Of a DNA stretch of 8,026 nucleotides, positions 1 through 6,447 are shown one piece after another. The notes under the pieces are model-generated. The model did not search any database. It worked only from the letters and a program-made list of their open reading frames with translations, and was not told the DNA's origin. The position numbers were made by a program, and so were the translations under genes. Numbering within the stretch: the stretch's first letter is position 1; the number at the start of each line of letters is the position of its first letter. Location: assembly GCA_030621105.1 (NCBI GenBank), contig JAUXIH010000041.1, positions 1 to 8,026 on the forward strand, in the 5' to 3' direction. The DNA comes from Dehalococcoidia bacterium. Lineage in GTDB: Bacteria; Chloroflexota; Dehalococcoidia; GIF9; AB-539-J10.

Positions 1-558
1 CAGAGAGCTAGCCCAACTAGCCATACGGTTGATGCGTCCCGTCCGGGATAAGCAGCGAAGGGAGTCAAAGACAAATACTGAGTTAACCTGCAAGCTTACT
101 TCCCTGGCGGCTTCGACCACAAGGTCTATATCATTACCACTAGCAGCAGAACGGGCCGCCCTTAAAGCAACAAATCCCTGAGCCATGGTAGCCACCTGTG
201 AATCCAATACCTCCACATGTAAACCTGGCACAGCATCCTCTGCCATTCTAGCTCCTGCCTGAGCCAGAGACATCGTAGCTGTGAAGTGAGAAAAACAAAC
301 GATGTGAACCAGCCTGTTCGTCTTCTGGCTTAATCTGGCATACATCTGAAGATAAAATTTCGGCGGCCATGGAGTAGTATCTATCTGCGCAACTTGCTGA
401 AAGCTGTGAATCCGCTCCACAGGCAAGTCGTCCTCAGTATCCTGATAACTCTTACCTCCTATAGTAATCCGAACAGGAATAATATGAATATCATATTCAT
501 CAATTACTTCTCGCGGTAAGGAAGCAACACTATCAGTTACTATAGACACCTTGGCCAT
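1..558 (-). CDS. DegV family fatty-acid-binding protein, N-terminal part (runs off left edge)
   Basis: The frame opens at an ATG at 558 and stays open for 186 codons to base 1, so the C-terminal third or so lies outside the window. The start MAKVSIVTDSVASLP matches the DegV opening (VTDSxxxLP, residues 7-15). It is followed by IIPVRITIGGKSYQD (26-40), a VEVLDSQVATMAQG segment (115-128) and VFVFDSLRCLSRTGRI (161-176), all in the family order. DegV proteins bind a fatty acid in the cytoplasm; some (FakB) present it to the FakA kinase for phospholipid synthesis. FakA is not visible here, so a FakB role is only a possibility. A GAGG ribosome-binding site lies 9 bases before the ATG. A stop codon six codons upstream in frame limits any extension to a nearby TTG. 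The gene follows ruvA on the same strand after 184 bases. The pocket motifs are divergent (see findings). Confidence 0.88.
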   Translation of the reverse strand, partial: MAKVSIVTDSVASLPREVIDEYDIHIIPVRITIGGKSYQDTEDDLPVERIHSFQQVAQIDTTPWPPKFYLQMYARLSQKTNRLVHIVCFSHFTATMSLAQAGARMAEDAVPGLHVEVLDSQVATMAQGFVALRAARSAASGNDIDLVVEAAREVSLQVNSVFVFDSLRCLSRTGRINRMASWASSL

Positions 559-742
559 ATAACCCAGCCTCAATTACACTAAGCAGACAACCTGCAGACC
601 TTCAGAATCTGGCCACTGCATCAGCTGACGTAGTCAAGCAAAAACTACATGATACAATAACAGAAAATATAACGGTTACAGCTTTCATGCTAAAAGTCAT
701 TGTATGTTCAGAAACCCTGACCCCGGATTATGCATCTTCAGT

Positions 743-1324
743 TCAGCCTTCTGACAACTGCTGCAGTGCTAGCTTAACTTTCTCCTCTATATCCAAATCT
801 TGAGCCCCAGGAATGCTGGAAACTGCCCGTGTCGCCTCCCTCAATGACCAGCCCAGGCTAGTTAGAGCAGCCACAACATCACCATCCTCCTGGGATATAG
901 ACAATCCCTGTCTGGTCCAACCCTTGTCCACCTTTCCTTTTAATTCCAGCACAATCCGATTGGCTATCCTCTTCCCAATTCCAGGCACCTGACTAATAAG
1001 CTCGGTGTTCTCTGAGGCAATAGCCATTACTACCTGCTCGGCGTTCAGGGCAGAAAGCAATGCTAATGCCACCCGGGGACCAACACCAGATATAGAAATA
1101 AGGCTCTTGAATAAGTCCAGCTCCTCACTGGAGATAAAACCATACAAGGCAATGTTATCGCCCCCTGTATGAAGATAGGTATGTAGCAGCACCTTGTGGT
1201 CAATGGTTCCTGGCTGGTTCAATACTGAACCTGGCACATATACTTGAAAACCAATACCTCCAACGTTGACTATGACCGAATCAGAGCTTCGTTGCTCCAA
1301 CACTCCCTCCAAAGTTGCTATCAT
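743..1324 (-). CDS. ruvA: Holliday junction branch migration protein RuvA
   Basis: The 193-residue product has normal length for RuvA, the DNA-junction-binding subunit that loads the RuvB motor on Holliday junctions. The N-terminal OB-fold begins MIATLEGVLEQ and continues with VNVGGIGFQVYVP (about 1-62). Two helix-hairpin-helix motifs follow: ISGVGPRVALALL (about 78-90) and VPGIGKRIANRIVLELKGK (about 113-131). The C-terminal domain III (about 148-190, AALTSLGWSLREATRAV) is the part that contacts RuvB. The start is one base after the ruvC stop (TAA-T-ATG), with a GAGGG ribosome-binding site 8 bases upstream inside the end of ruvC, so translation is probably coupled. No ruvB gene follows; the next gene downstream is degV. 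Confidence 0.97.
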   Translation of the reverse strand: MIATLEGVLEQRSSDSVIVNVGGIGFQVYVPGSVLNQPGTIDHKVLLHTYLHTGGDNIALYGFISSEELDLFKSLISISGVGPRVALALLSALNAEQVVMAIASENTELISQVPGIGKRIANRIVLELKGKVDKGWTRQGLSISQEDGDVVAALTSLGWSLREATRAVSSIPGAQDLDIEEKVKLALQQLSEG

Positions 1325-1325
1325 A

Positions 1326-1823
1326 TTAGGAGCCCTCTTCTAACCAGCGACTAAAACAATCCTCCTGAATGTGACAAATAGCTACAGCCAGCGCGTCAGC
1401 AGCATCACTGGGCTGAGGTAGCTGAGAGAGGCTGAGTTGCAATTGAACCATCTCCTGTACCTGGACTTTGTCGCTATGTCCATAACTAGTCACTTGCTGT
1501 TTTATCTGCGTCGGTGAATAGTAAAATACTGGCAATCCTTGATTCGCTGCTGCCAAAATAGCCACGGTCTGGGCCCTGCCAATTGCAAAAGCTGAACGCA
1601 CATTTAAGGCCACAAAAGGCTCTTCAATGGCCACTTCTGCAGGCTGATTTTGCACAATAATCTTACTCAACTCAACATATAAGAAATGCAACCTCTCCTC
1701 ATGAGAACTGCGGTGAGATGGCTCCACCACCCCCCAATCAACCGCTCGCATTTCCCCCGAGATATAGTCCACGACACCATAACCCAAGTGTACAGTTCCA
1801 GGATCAATCCCCAGGATACGCAT
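1326..1823 (-). CDS. ruvC: Crossover junction endodeoxyribonuclease RuvC
   Basis: The 165-residue protein is a full-length RuvC resolvase, the RNase H-fold dimer that nicks Holliday junctions symmetrically using two metal ions. The four expected acidic residues are present: D7 in ILGIDPGT, E67 in VAIEEPF, and D140 and D143 in SDAADALAVAICH. The segment NVRSAFAIGRAQTVAI (74-89) and the basic SPTQIKQQV (103-111) also fit the family. The ATG begins one base after the yebC stop (TAG-C-ATG). No clear ribosome-binding site is visible, so initiation most likely depends on ribosomes ending yebC. It is the middle gene of yebC-ruvC-ruvA. Confidence 0.97.
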   Translation of the reverse strand: MRILGIDPGTVHLGYGVVDYISGEMRAVDWGVVEPSHRSSHEERLHFLYVELSKIIVQNQPAEVAIEEPFVALNVRSAFAIGRAQTVAILAAANQGLPVFYYSPTQIKQQVTSYGHSDKVQVQEMVQLQLSLSQLPQPSDAADALAVAICHIQEDCFSRWLEEGS

Positions 1824-1824
1824 G

Positions 1825-2577
1825 CTAAGCTTGGCTATGCAACTGGGCTAAAGTAGCATCGGAGAAATCAACGTTGGAGAAAACATGCTGCACATCATCT
1901 AATTCCTCCAACTGATCCAGGAAGTTCAAGGTATGAACCGCTTCCTTCTCTCCCAGCAATATCACAGACTCTGGCACCAGAGCAACCTCCGCAGACAAGA
2001 CATGTGCTTCCTTCTCAATAGCTCGCCGCACCTGCTCCAGATCCTGCGGCTGGGTGTGAATCTCAATATACTCCCCCTCTGTATTAACATCCTCAGCCCC
2101 AGCATCAATCGCATGCAAGGCCATCTCCTCGGCCTCCGGACCTCCTCCTTCTACATTAATTACACCTTCGCTCTTAAACATCCAGGAGACACAGCCACTT
2201 TCTCCTAAACTACCACCATGCCTCATAAAAATACGCCGGACATCTTGAATAGTGCGGTTACGATTATCAGTCAACGCCTTCACCAAAACCGCCACACCAT
2301 TTGGCCCATAACCTTCAAGAGTCACATCAATTAAATCAGAGGCCTCCCCTCCCCCACTGGCACGTTTAATAGCCCTCTCAATATTATCCGAAGGCATGTT
2401 ATTATCACGAGCTCTCTGTACTATTAACCGTAACTGCAGGTTACTATCCGAATTGGGGCCACCCTGACGCACCGCTACCATAATCTCGCGCGCCAGTTTG
2501 GTAAATAACTGCCCCCGGCGAGCATCAGTCACGCCCTTCTGCCTCTTAATCTGTGACCACTTAGAGTGTCCTGACAT
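1825..2577 (-). CDS. yebC: YebC/TACO1 family protein (translation factor or transcriptional regulator)
   Basis: The 250-residue product matches the family's usual length and starts with the diagnostic MSGHSKWSQIKRQKG, then DARRGQLFTKLAREI. It continues with NLQLRLIVQRARDNNMP (46-62), IERAIKRASGG and the EGYGPNG segment (about 88-94). YebC proteins were long annotated as transcriptional regulators; the mitochondrial homologue TACO1 and recent bacterial work point to a ribosome-associated role in relieving stalling. The sequence does not decide between these. It heads the operon with ruvC and ruvA, a common bacterial arrangement. The start is supported by the conserved N-terminus and a weak AGTGAG ribosome-binding site just upstream. 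A strong promoter candidate lies immediately before it. Confidence 0.95.
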   Translation of the reverse strand: MSGHSKWSQIKRQKGVTDARRGQLFTKLAREIMVAVRQGGPNSDSNLQLRLIVQRARDNNMPSDNIERAIKRASGGGEASDLIDVTLEGYGPNGVAVLVKALTDNRNRTIQDVRRIFMRHGGSLGESGCVSWMFKSEGVINVEGGGPEAEEMALHAIDAGAEDVNTEGEYIEIHTQPQDLEQVRRAIEKEAHVLSAEVALVPESVILLGEKEAVHTLNFLDQLEELDDVQHVFSNVDFSDATLAQLHSQA

Positions 2578-2594
2578 TTCTCACTTCCAATTCG

Positions 2595-2623
2595 ATTTTA
2601 GCACCACAACTATGGGAGGTAAA
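2595..2623 (-). promoter_or_regulatory. Candidate sigma-70-type promoter of the yebC-ruvC-ruvA operon
   Basis: On the minus strand, TTTACC (2618-2623) is separated by 17 bases from TAAAAT (2595-2600; 5 of 6 consensus matches), with a TG one base ahead of the -10 (extended -10). The -10 ends 17 bases before the yebC ATG, so the leader would be about 10 bases. This is read by eye without transcript data. Confidence 0.55.
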
Positions 2624-2735
2624 GCACACGCACTCGTTCAGATAACAAGTACGTACACAACACTCTGCCTGCAATCATGTAGTCAACATCCCTCGGTTGC
2701 AAAAACATAAACAGCCATGGCAAAATTTACCAACA

Positions 2736-3209
2736 ATGGCTATCCTGCAGATGCACACATTGCCTGATTCTGTGCTCAGGCAAAAAGCCAAAAAAATAAC
2801 TATCATTGATAGCTCTACCCAAAAGCTTATCGATGATATGATCGACACCATGCGAGCCAATTCCGGAGTGGGACTGGCTGCTCCGCAAATAGGAATATCA
2901 CTACGACTAGCGGTTATTGAAATACCAGAATCAGGAAAAGTCATCACTCTGGTCAACCCCGAGATAGTGAAAAGGCAGGGAGAACGTATCCTCGAAGAGG
3001 CTTGTCTCTCCGTACCAGGATACTACGGGGAGATTAAGAGAGCAGAAACAGTCACGGTTAAGGCTCGAGATCGTAATGGCAAGAACTTTCGACTCAAGGG
3101 CAAGAACCTATTGGCTCAGGCACTAGAGCACGAGACAGACCACCTCGATGGCATCCTGTACATCGACTATATAGATAATCCTGAAAAGCTATATAAGGTG
3201 TCTGAATAA
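2736..3209 (+). CDS. def: Peptide deformylase
   Basis: Removes the formyl group from the N-terminal methionine of new proteins, using a metal ion in the cytoplasm. All three signature motifs are present in the 157-residue product: GVGLAAPQIG (44-53), EACLSVPG (88-95) with metal ligand C90, and HETDHLDG (132-139) with metal ligands H132 and H136 and catalytic E133. I chose the ATG at 2736 because MAILQMHTLPDSVLRQKAK aligns with normal deformylase N-termini. A TTG at 2697 would add 13 residues without family support. No convincing ribosome-binding site precedes the ATG. A weak promoter guess is TCAACA (2683-2688), 17 bases, CATAAA (2706-2711). The gene diverges from yebC and converges on the envelope operon with a 42-base gap. 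The second motif has Ala where EGCLS has Gly. Confidence 0.96.
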   Translation: MAILQMHTLPDSVLRQKAKKITIIDSSTQKLIDDMIDTMRANSGVGLAAPQIGISLRLAVIEIPESGKVITLVNPEIVKRQGERILEEACLSVPGYYGEIKRAETVTVKARDRNGKNFRLKGKNLLAQALEHETDHLDGILYIDYIDNPEKLYKVSE

Positions 3210-3251
3210 GTTAAACCTGAAATGTTTCATCTCACCCTCAGAAATATCAGG

Positions 3252-3809
3252 TCAGGCATCTAGTTTTTCTTCTCGCTGTCGCGACCGACATACAGCATAG
3301 CCTGAAAAAAATATAATTGCTACAATTATACCAATAATCCACCTATACGATGTATTCAACTCCAGGTCTGTGGTGGATACCAACAAACGAATGTAGTAGT
3401 TAACAGTCACCAAGCTTTCCTCATCCGCGCCAACTTTAAGCCATATCTCCCAATTTTTATCGTACCACTCTTGACTCTCAGGTATACCAATCGTTACCTC
3501 TACCTGAGTATTGGAGTTGGCGGGCACATCAACTTGCTGAAGAAAAGATATCCAGCTACTGGCAGGGAACAGTGCTTCTCCTGGCCTCCTCTCCGATTCC
3601 TTGGGATTATAGGTGTCCAGCGTGAATACATGGCTTATGTTGTCCTTATTGGAAATCGTGATATTAAATGTCGCCTCTTGCCCAGGCTCTAAATGAGCCA
3701 CCTTCACCTCAGCCGGAGACACACTGAAGGTCAAAGCCGAGGCAGGAGAAGACAAAATAATAAACAAGAAGCCGACACTCAGAAAGACAAGATACTTGGC
3801 CAGATGCAT
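3252..3809 (-). CDS. Exported membrane-anchored Ig-like protein, second gene of an envelope operon
   Basis: I recognise the architecture but not a named family. The 185 residues comprise a signal peptide (1 to about 25, ending SPASA before LTFSV) and a beta-rich region (about 26-147) opening with FSVSPAEVKVAHLEPGQEATFNITISN, typical of Ig-like folds. A single transmembrane helix follows (about 157-173, WIIGIIVAIIFFSGYAV), with a short basic tail (CRSRQREEK). The bulk should therefore lie outside the membrane, with the C-terminus inside. The opening is reminiscent of the DUF916-type domain of WxL-interacting proteins in Gram-positive bacteria; this is inference. There is no LPxTG sortase motif. 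It starts two bases after the stop of the preceding gene (TGATAATG), implying translational coupling and a joint role. No enzymatic motif is visible. Confidence 0.75.
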   Translation of the reverse strand: MHLAKYLVFLSVGFLFIILSSPASALTFSVSPAEVKVAHLEPGQEATFNITISNKDNISHVFTLDTYNPKESERRPGEALFPASSWISFLQQVDVPANSNTQVEVTIGIPESQEWYDKNWEIWLKVGADEESLVTVNYYIRLLVSTTDLELNTSYRWIIGIIVAIIFFSGYAVCRSRQREEKLDA

Positions 3810-3811
3810 TA

Positions 3812-4396
3812 TCAGGCAGCCACAGCACTTATGGTTATGTGAGTTTGTACCTTTTTACTATATAACGAAAATGATTCCGGACTTAACAATTTCAGGCCAA
3901 ATTGCTTGGTGGCATCAGGAGCAAGGCTGTTAATCATCTCAGATTCGGTGGCATTAACAATGATATAACTGTCACCATCATGTGATATCTTGTACCACAA
4001 CACATACTCATCCCAGCTGGAGCCCCCTGTACCACCATGCTGATCATTCATGCCATCATTACTTAACATCCACTGGTAACTGCCATCTATTTCCCTGGCA
4101 TTTTCTCCTTTAATTCGAATAATCTCGTCGACATTGCCGGTATTATTTATCGTGCACCACTCCAGCGGCGGGTCCGTATAATAAGTAGCGTTCGCTGTCA
4201 CATTTCCCAAATCCCATTCTGACAAGGAAAGTTCTACAGCCAAAACTGTCTCCGTGGTAGTCATGTTAATGGTTATCACGGCGCTAGTGTTGGTTGAATC
4301 CACAGCAGAGACTGGCGAGAAAGGCTTAAAAAGAAGGATTGAAATCAGGGCAACAACTGCCACCAATCCCACAAAACCAAATCTCATAGCTCTCAT
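3812..4396 (-). CDS. Secreted beta-rich protein with a WxL-like motif, first gene of an envelope operon
   Basis: The product has 194 residues and no firm family assignment. An N-terminal hydrophobic segment (about 6-23) and a likely cleavage after SPVSA (27-31) indicate Sec-dependent export. The rest is rich in Thr, Asn and Ser with alternating beta patterns. It includes SEWDLGNV (59-66), which has a Trp-x-Leu motif, TYYTDPPLEW (71-80), TINNTGNVDEIIRIKG (82-97), FGLKLLSP (166-173) and a closing strand THITISAVAA. There is no second membrane helix and no sortase signal, so it is either secreted or held by its neighbour. The first of two nearby ATGs is preferred because AGGGA lies a proper distance (7 bases) upstream; the second, three codons later, would be too far. 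It is co-transcribed with the membrane-anchored protein downstream. Confidence 0.75.
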   Translation of the reverse strand: MRAMRFGFVGLVAVVALISILLFKPFSPVSAVDSTNTSAVITINMTTTETVLAVELSLSEWDLGNVTANATYYTDPPLEWCTINNTGNVDEIIRIKGENAREIDGSYQWMLSNDGMNDQHGGTGGSSWDEYVLWYKISHDGDSYIIVNATESEMINSLAPDATKQFGLKLLSPESFSLYSKKVQTHITISAVAA

Positions 4397-4410
4397 TTGA
4401 AATTCCCTAT

Positions 4411-4439
4411 ATACTAAAGTACTGGCAACTCAAGGTCAA
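4411..4439 (-). promoter_or_regulatory. Candidate proximal promoter of the envelope operon
   Basis: On the minus strand, TTGACC (4434-4439, 5 of 6 matches) is 17 bases from TAGTAT (4411-4416, 4 of 6). Transcription would begin about 7 bases before the ATG at 4396, which would cut into the AGGGA ribosome-binding site. The distal candidate nearby may therefore be the one used for a leadered mRNA. Confidence 0.4.
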
Positions 4440-4472
4440 TACTTTACCTTACAAAACTGATCTTCTTTTACT

Positions 4473-4501
4473 ATATTATTCGGCAAATGCCATAAAAGCA
4501 A
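4473..4501 (-). promoter_or_regulatory. Candidate distal promoter of the envelope operon
   Basis: On the minus strand, TTGCTT (4496-4501) is 17 bases from TAATAT (4473-4478, 4 of 6 matches). It would give a leader of about 70 bases that keeps the AGGGA ribosome-binding site intact. The -35 is weak, so this is a low-confidence alternative to the proximal promoter. Confidence 0.3.
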
Positions 4502-4526
4502 TACCAACATGCTGGAGCAGTAATAT

Positions 4527-4556
4527 TTGACCAGCTTTCGGCAATTGCTTTAAAAT
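4527..4556 (+). promoter_or_regulatory. Promoter of the tRNA gene
   Basis: TTGACC (4527-4532, 5 of 6 matches) and TAAAAT (4551-4556, 5 of 6) are separated by 18 bases. The -10 ends 9 bases before the first tRNA base, as expected for a tRNA transcript with a leader of only a few bases. The same TTGACC hexamer appears in the divergent envelope-operon promoter. Confidence 0.6.
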
Positions 4557-4565
4557 GCTTTGTCT

Positions 4566-4640
<75 letters not shown>

Positions 4641-4682
4641 CCAATCCCAATAGAAGTACCAGCCTTAAGAAATGATTTCAGA

Positions 4683-5534
4683 CTAAAACAAGCGCCTCTT
4701 GGTCCCTGTACCAAAGAGACCAGGACTGAAAGTCTGACACCTGGGACAAAAATAAGTTCCCCTATTCCGTACCACAATTCTCTGAACAGGAGTGCCACAA
4801 ACAAGACAATCCCCACCATGCCTATGAGCAACCTTAAAATCAAGCTGGGCCCTGCCCAATCTTCCACTGGGCCTGACATAGGTATCAACGCTGGCACCCT
4901 TATGCCCTATAGCAAACCACAGGACATCACGAATAGCATGGTACAGCTTGCGAACCTCCTTATCAGATAAAAGGTCTGTTTTGCTCAAGGGATGAATTCC
5001 CGCAGCAAAGAGAGCTTCATCAGCGTACATATTGCCAATACCAGCGATAATGCTCTGCTCCAGGAGAGCTGCCTTCACAGAAATATGATGCTGCCTCAAC
5101 TGCCATCGCAATACAGCAGGAGTGAATCTGTCACTCAAGGGCTCCACCCCCAATCTCCCAACTACAGAGGTAATATCCTCAACCAGCCATATTAAACCTA
5201 GGCGGCGCGCATCCACGAACACCAGGCGACTATTATCAGAAAGGTGAAAAATAGCCCTGACAAAAGATGCAGCCTTCTCAGGATTGAGCAATAGTGCACC
5301 TGTCATCCGGAAATGCATGATAAGCGCTTGTGTGCCCACCAGATTGAATATGAGGTACTTGCCGCGACGGTCAAGACTATCTATAGTTTTCCCCGTCAGC
5401 TTGCGGCGGAATTCATCAGGGGAAAGCCCCGATATCATTTCAGCATCAAAAACAGCCTCTCCGGTAAAACGTTGGCCAATAACACAGGGCAGAAGCTCAT
5501 TTTTGATTATCTCCACTTCAGGCAGTTCAGGCAT
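4683..5534 (-). CDS. mutM: Formamidopyrimidine-DNA glycosylase (Fpg/MutM)
   Basis: Excises 8-oxoguanine and formamidopyrimidines and cuts the abasic strand during base excision repair. The 283-residue protein starts with MPELPEVE; after Met removal, the proline is the nucleophile and the next glutamate (E3) is catalytic. K59 in RRGKYL matches the conserved beta-hairpin lysine. The H2TH region contains IIAGIGNMYADEALF (162-176) with N168. A C-terminal zinc finger has C243, C246, C263 and C266, with R258 in RGTYFC. Two details differ from textbook Fpg: DARRLG (108-113) has Leu where Phe is usual, and about 17 residues follow the last zinc cysteine. The ATG is fixed by the need for Pro-Glu at the N-terminus. 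No good ribosome-binding site is visible. It diverges from sudB across 70 bases. Confidence 0.97.
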   Translation of the reverse strand: MPELPEVEIIKNELLPCVIGQRFTGEAVFDAEMISGLSPDEFRRKLTGKTIDSLDRRGKYLIFNLVGTQALIMHFRMTGALLLNPEKAASFVRAIFHLSDNSRLVFVDARRLGLIWLVEDITSVVGRLGVEPLSDRFTPAVLRWQLRQHHISVKAALLEQSIIAGIGNMYADEALFAAGIHPLSKTDLLSDKEVRKLYHAIRDVLWFAIGHKGASVDTYVRPSGRLGRAQLDFKVAHRHGGDCLVCGTPVQRIVVRNRGTYFCPRCQTFSPGLFGTGTKRRLF

Positions 5535-5544
5535 CTCGCTAACT

Positions 5545-5574
5545 AGTGTATCAAGATGAGTCTTACAACCTCAA
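5545..5574 (-). promoter_or_regulatory. Candidate mutM promoter
   Basis: On the minus strand, TTGAGG (5569-5574, 4 of 6 matches) is 18 bases from TACACT (5545-5550, 4 of 6). The -10 ends 10 bases before the mutM ATG, so the transcript would be almost leaderless. It overlaps the sudB promoter. Confidence is modest because both hexamers are imperfect. Confidence 0.35.
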
Positions 5575-5590
5575 TTCCCAGTGCTATAAT
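5562..5590 (+). promoter_or_regulatory. Promoter of sudB-sudA with consensus extended -10
   Basis: CTTACA (5562-5567, 4 of 6 matches) is 17 bases from a perfect TATAAT (5585-5590), and TG precedes the -10 by one base. The -10 ends 14 bases before the sudB ATG, predicting a leader of about 8 bases with no ribosome-binding site. Confidence 0.65.
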
Positions 5591-5604
5591 CTACAATTAG
5601 TAGT

Positions 5605-6444
5605 ATGAGCTATCGAATCATAGCTAAAGAAAACCTCACTCAGGACATTCACCTGCTTCGGGTTGAAGCACCAGCCATGGCCAACAAAGCCCAAGCAGGG
5701 CAATTCACCATGGTCAGGAGCGACGAGAAAGGCGAGCGTATCCCCATAACCATTGCTGACTGGGACAAACAAGAAGGAAGCATAACCATCGTCTTCATGG
5801 AAGTAGGTGCCACCACAAAAAAACTGGCTCGTCTAAATGTTGGGGATACCCTGCTGAATTTCGCTGGGCCACTGGGGCGTCCTACAGAAATAAAATTCTT
5901 TGGCACTGTAGTTTGTGTCGCAGGTGGCTTCGCCATCGCCACAATAGTACCTGTTGCTCGAGCTATGAAACAAGCAGGTAATAAAGTCATATCCATAATG
6001 GGTTTTCGTACAAAAAGCCTGGTATTCTGGGAAGACAGATTGAAAGAAGTAAGCGACAATCTCATCATAACCACCGATGACGGCTCATATAAACGTAAAG
6101 GGTTGGTCACTGAGCCGCTAGAAAAACTGTTAGAGCAAGATACTATCAACAGAGTGATTGCCATTGGCCCCACCACCATGATGAAAGCTTGTTCTACAAC
6201 CACTATGTCTTTTGGTGTCAAAACCATGGTGAGCCTCAATCCCATAATGGTCGATGGCACAGGCATGTGTGGCAGCTGCCGCGTCTCTATAGGAGGAAAA
6301 ACCATGTTTGCCTGTGTCGACGGTCCAGACTTCGATGGACATGCGGTTGACTGGGAGCTACTAATGAATCGCCAGCGTACATACTTAGACGAAGAGAGAG
6401 AATCACAGCGACTATTAGAAAAAAGACTACGTCCCGAGTTTTAA
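5605..6444 (+). CDS. sudB: NfnA/SudB-type ferredoxin-NADP+ reductase subunit (FAD, [2Fe-2S])
   Basis: The small subunit of a cytoplasmic flavoprotein pair annotated variously as sulfide dehydrogenase/ferredoxin:NADP oxidoreductase (SudBA) or NADH-dependent ferredoxin:NADP oxidoreductase (NfnAB). In 279 residues it shows an FAD-binding barrel (about 1-95, with RIPITIAD 45-52 and GPLGRP 88-93). A nucleotide-binding domain follows (about 100-205, with GFRTKSLVFWED and AIGPTTMMKA). The C-terminal [2Fe-2S] region is VDGTGMCGSC (216-225). D217, C222, C225 and C237 match the Asp-plus-three-Cys ligation known for NfnA. The nucleotide-site motif at 105-116 is unusual (see findings). No ribosome-binding site is visible and the predicted leader is about 8 bases. 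sudA follows after 3 bases. Which of the named activities applies cannot be told from sequence. Confidence 0.9.
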   Translation: MSYRIIAKENLTQDIHLLRVEAPAMANKAQAGQFTMVRSDEKGERIPITIADWDKQEGSITIVFMEVGATTKKLARLNVGDTLLNFAGPLGRPTEIKFFGTVVCVAGGFAIATIVPVARAMKQAGNKVISIMGFRTKSLVFWEDRLKEVSDNLIITTDDGSYKRKGLVTEPLEKLLEQDTINRVIAIGPTTMMKACSTTTMSFGVKTMVSLNPIMVDGTGMCGSCRVSIGGKTMFACVDGPDFDGHAVDWELLMNRQRTYLDEERESQRLLEKRLRPEF

Positions 6445-6447
6445 GCC

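Noticed and set aside
559..742. The 184-base gap between ruvA and degV, examined for a small gene, riboswitch or terminator
   Set aside because: I found only short, weak inverted repeats and a lone TATATT-like hexamer without a good -35; nothing is supportable.
2697..2735. A TTG start that would lengthen peptide deformylase by 13 residues
   Set aside because: The added residues have no family counterpart, while the ATG at 2736 aligns with normal deformylase N-termini.
3215..3252. Inverted repeat ACCTGA/TCAGGT between the convergent def and envelope genes, considered as a terminator
   Set aside because: The 6-base arms are 26 bases apart and there is no T-tract; it could easily occur by chance.
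5649..6305. A 218-codon open frame on the minus strand opposite sudB
   Set aside because: It lies entirely inside a well-supported gene, has no ribosome-binding site or recognisable domain, and its composition mirrors the sudB codons.
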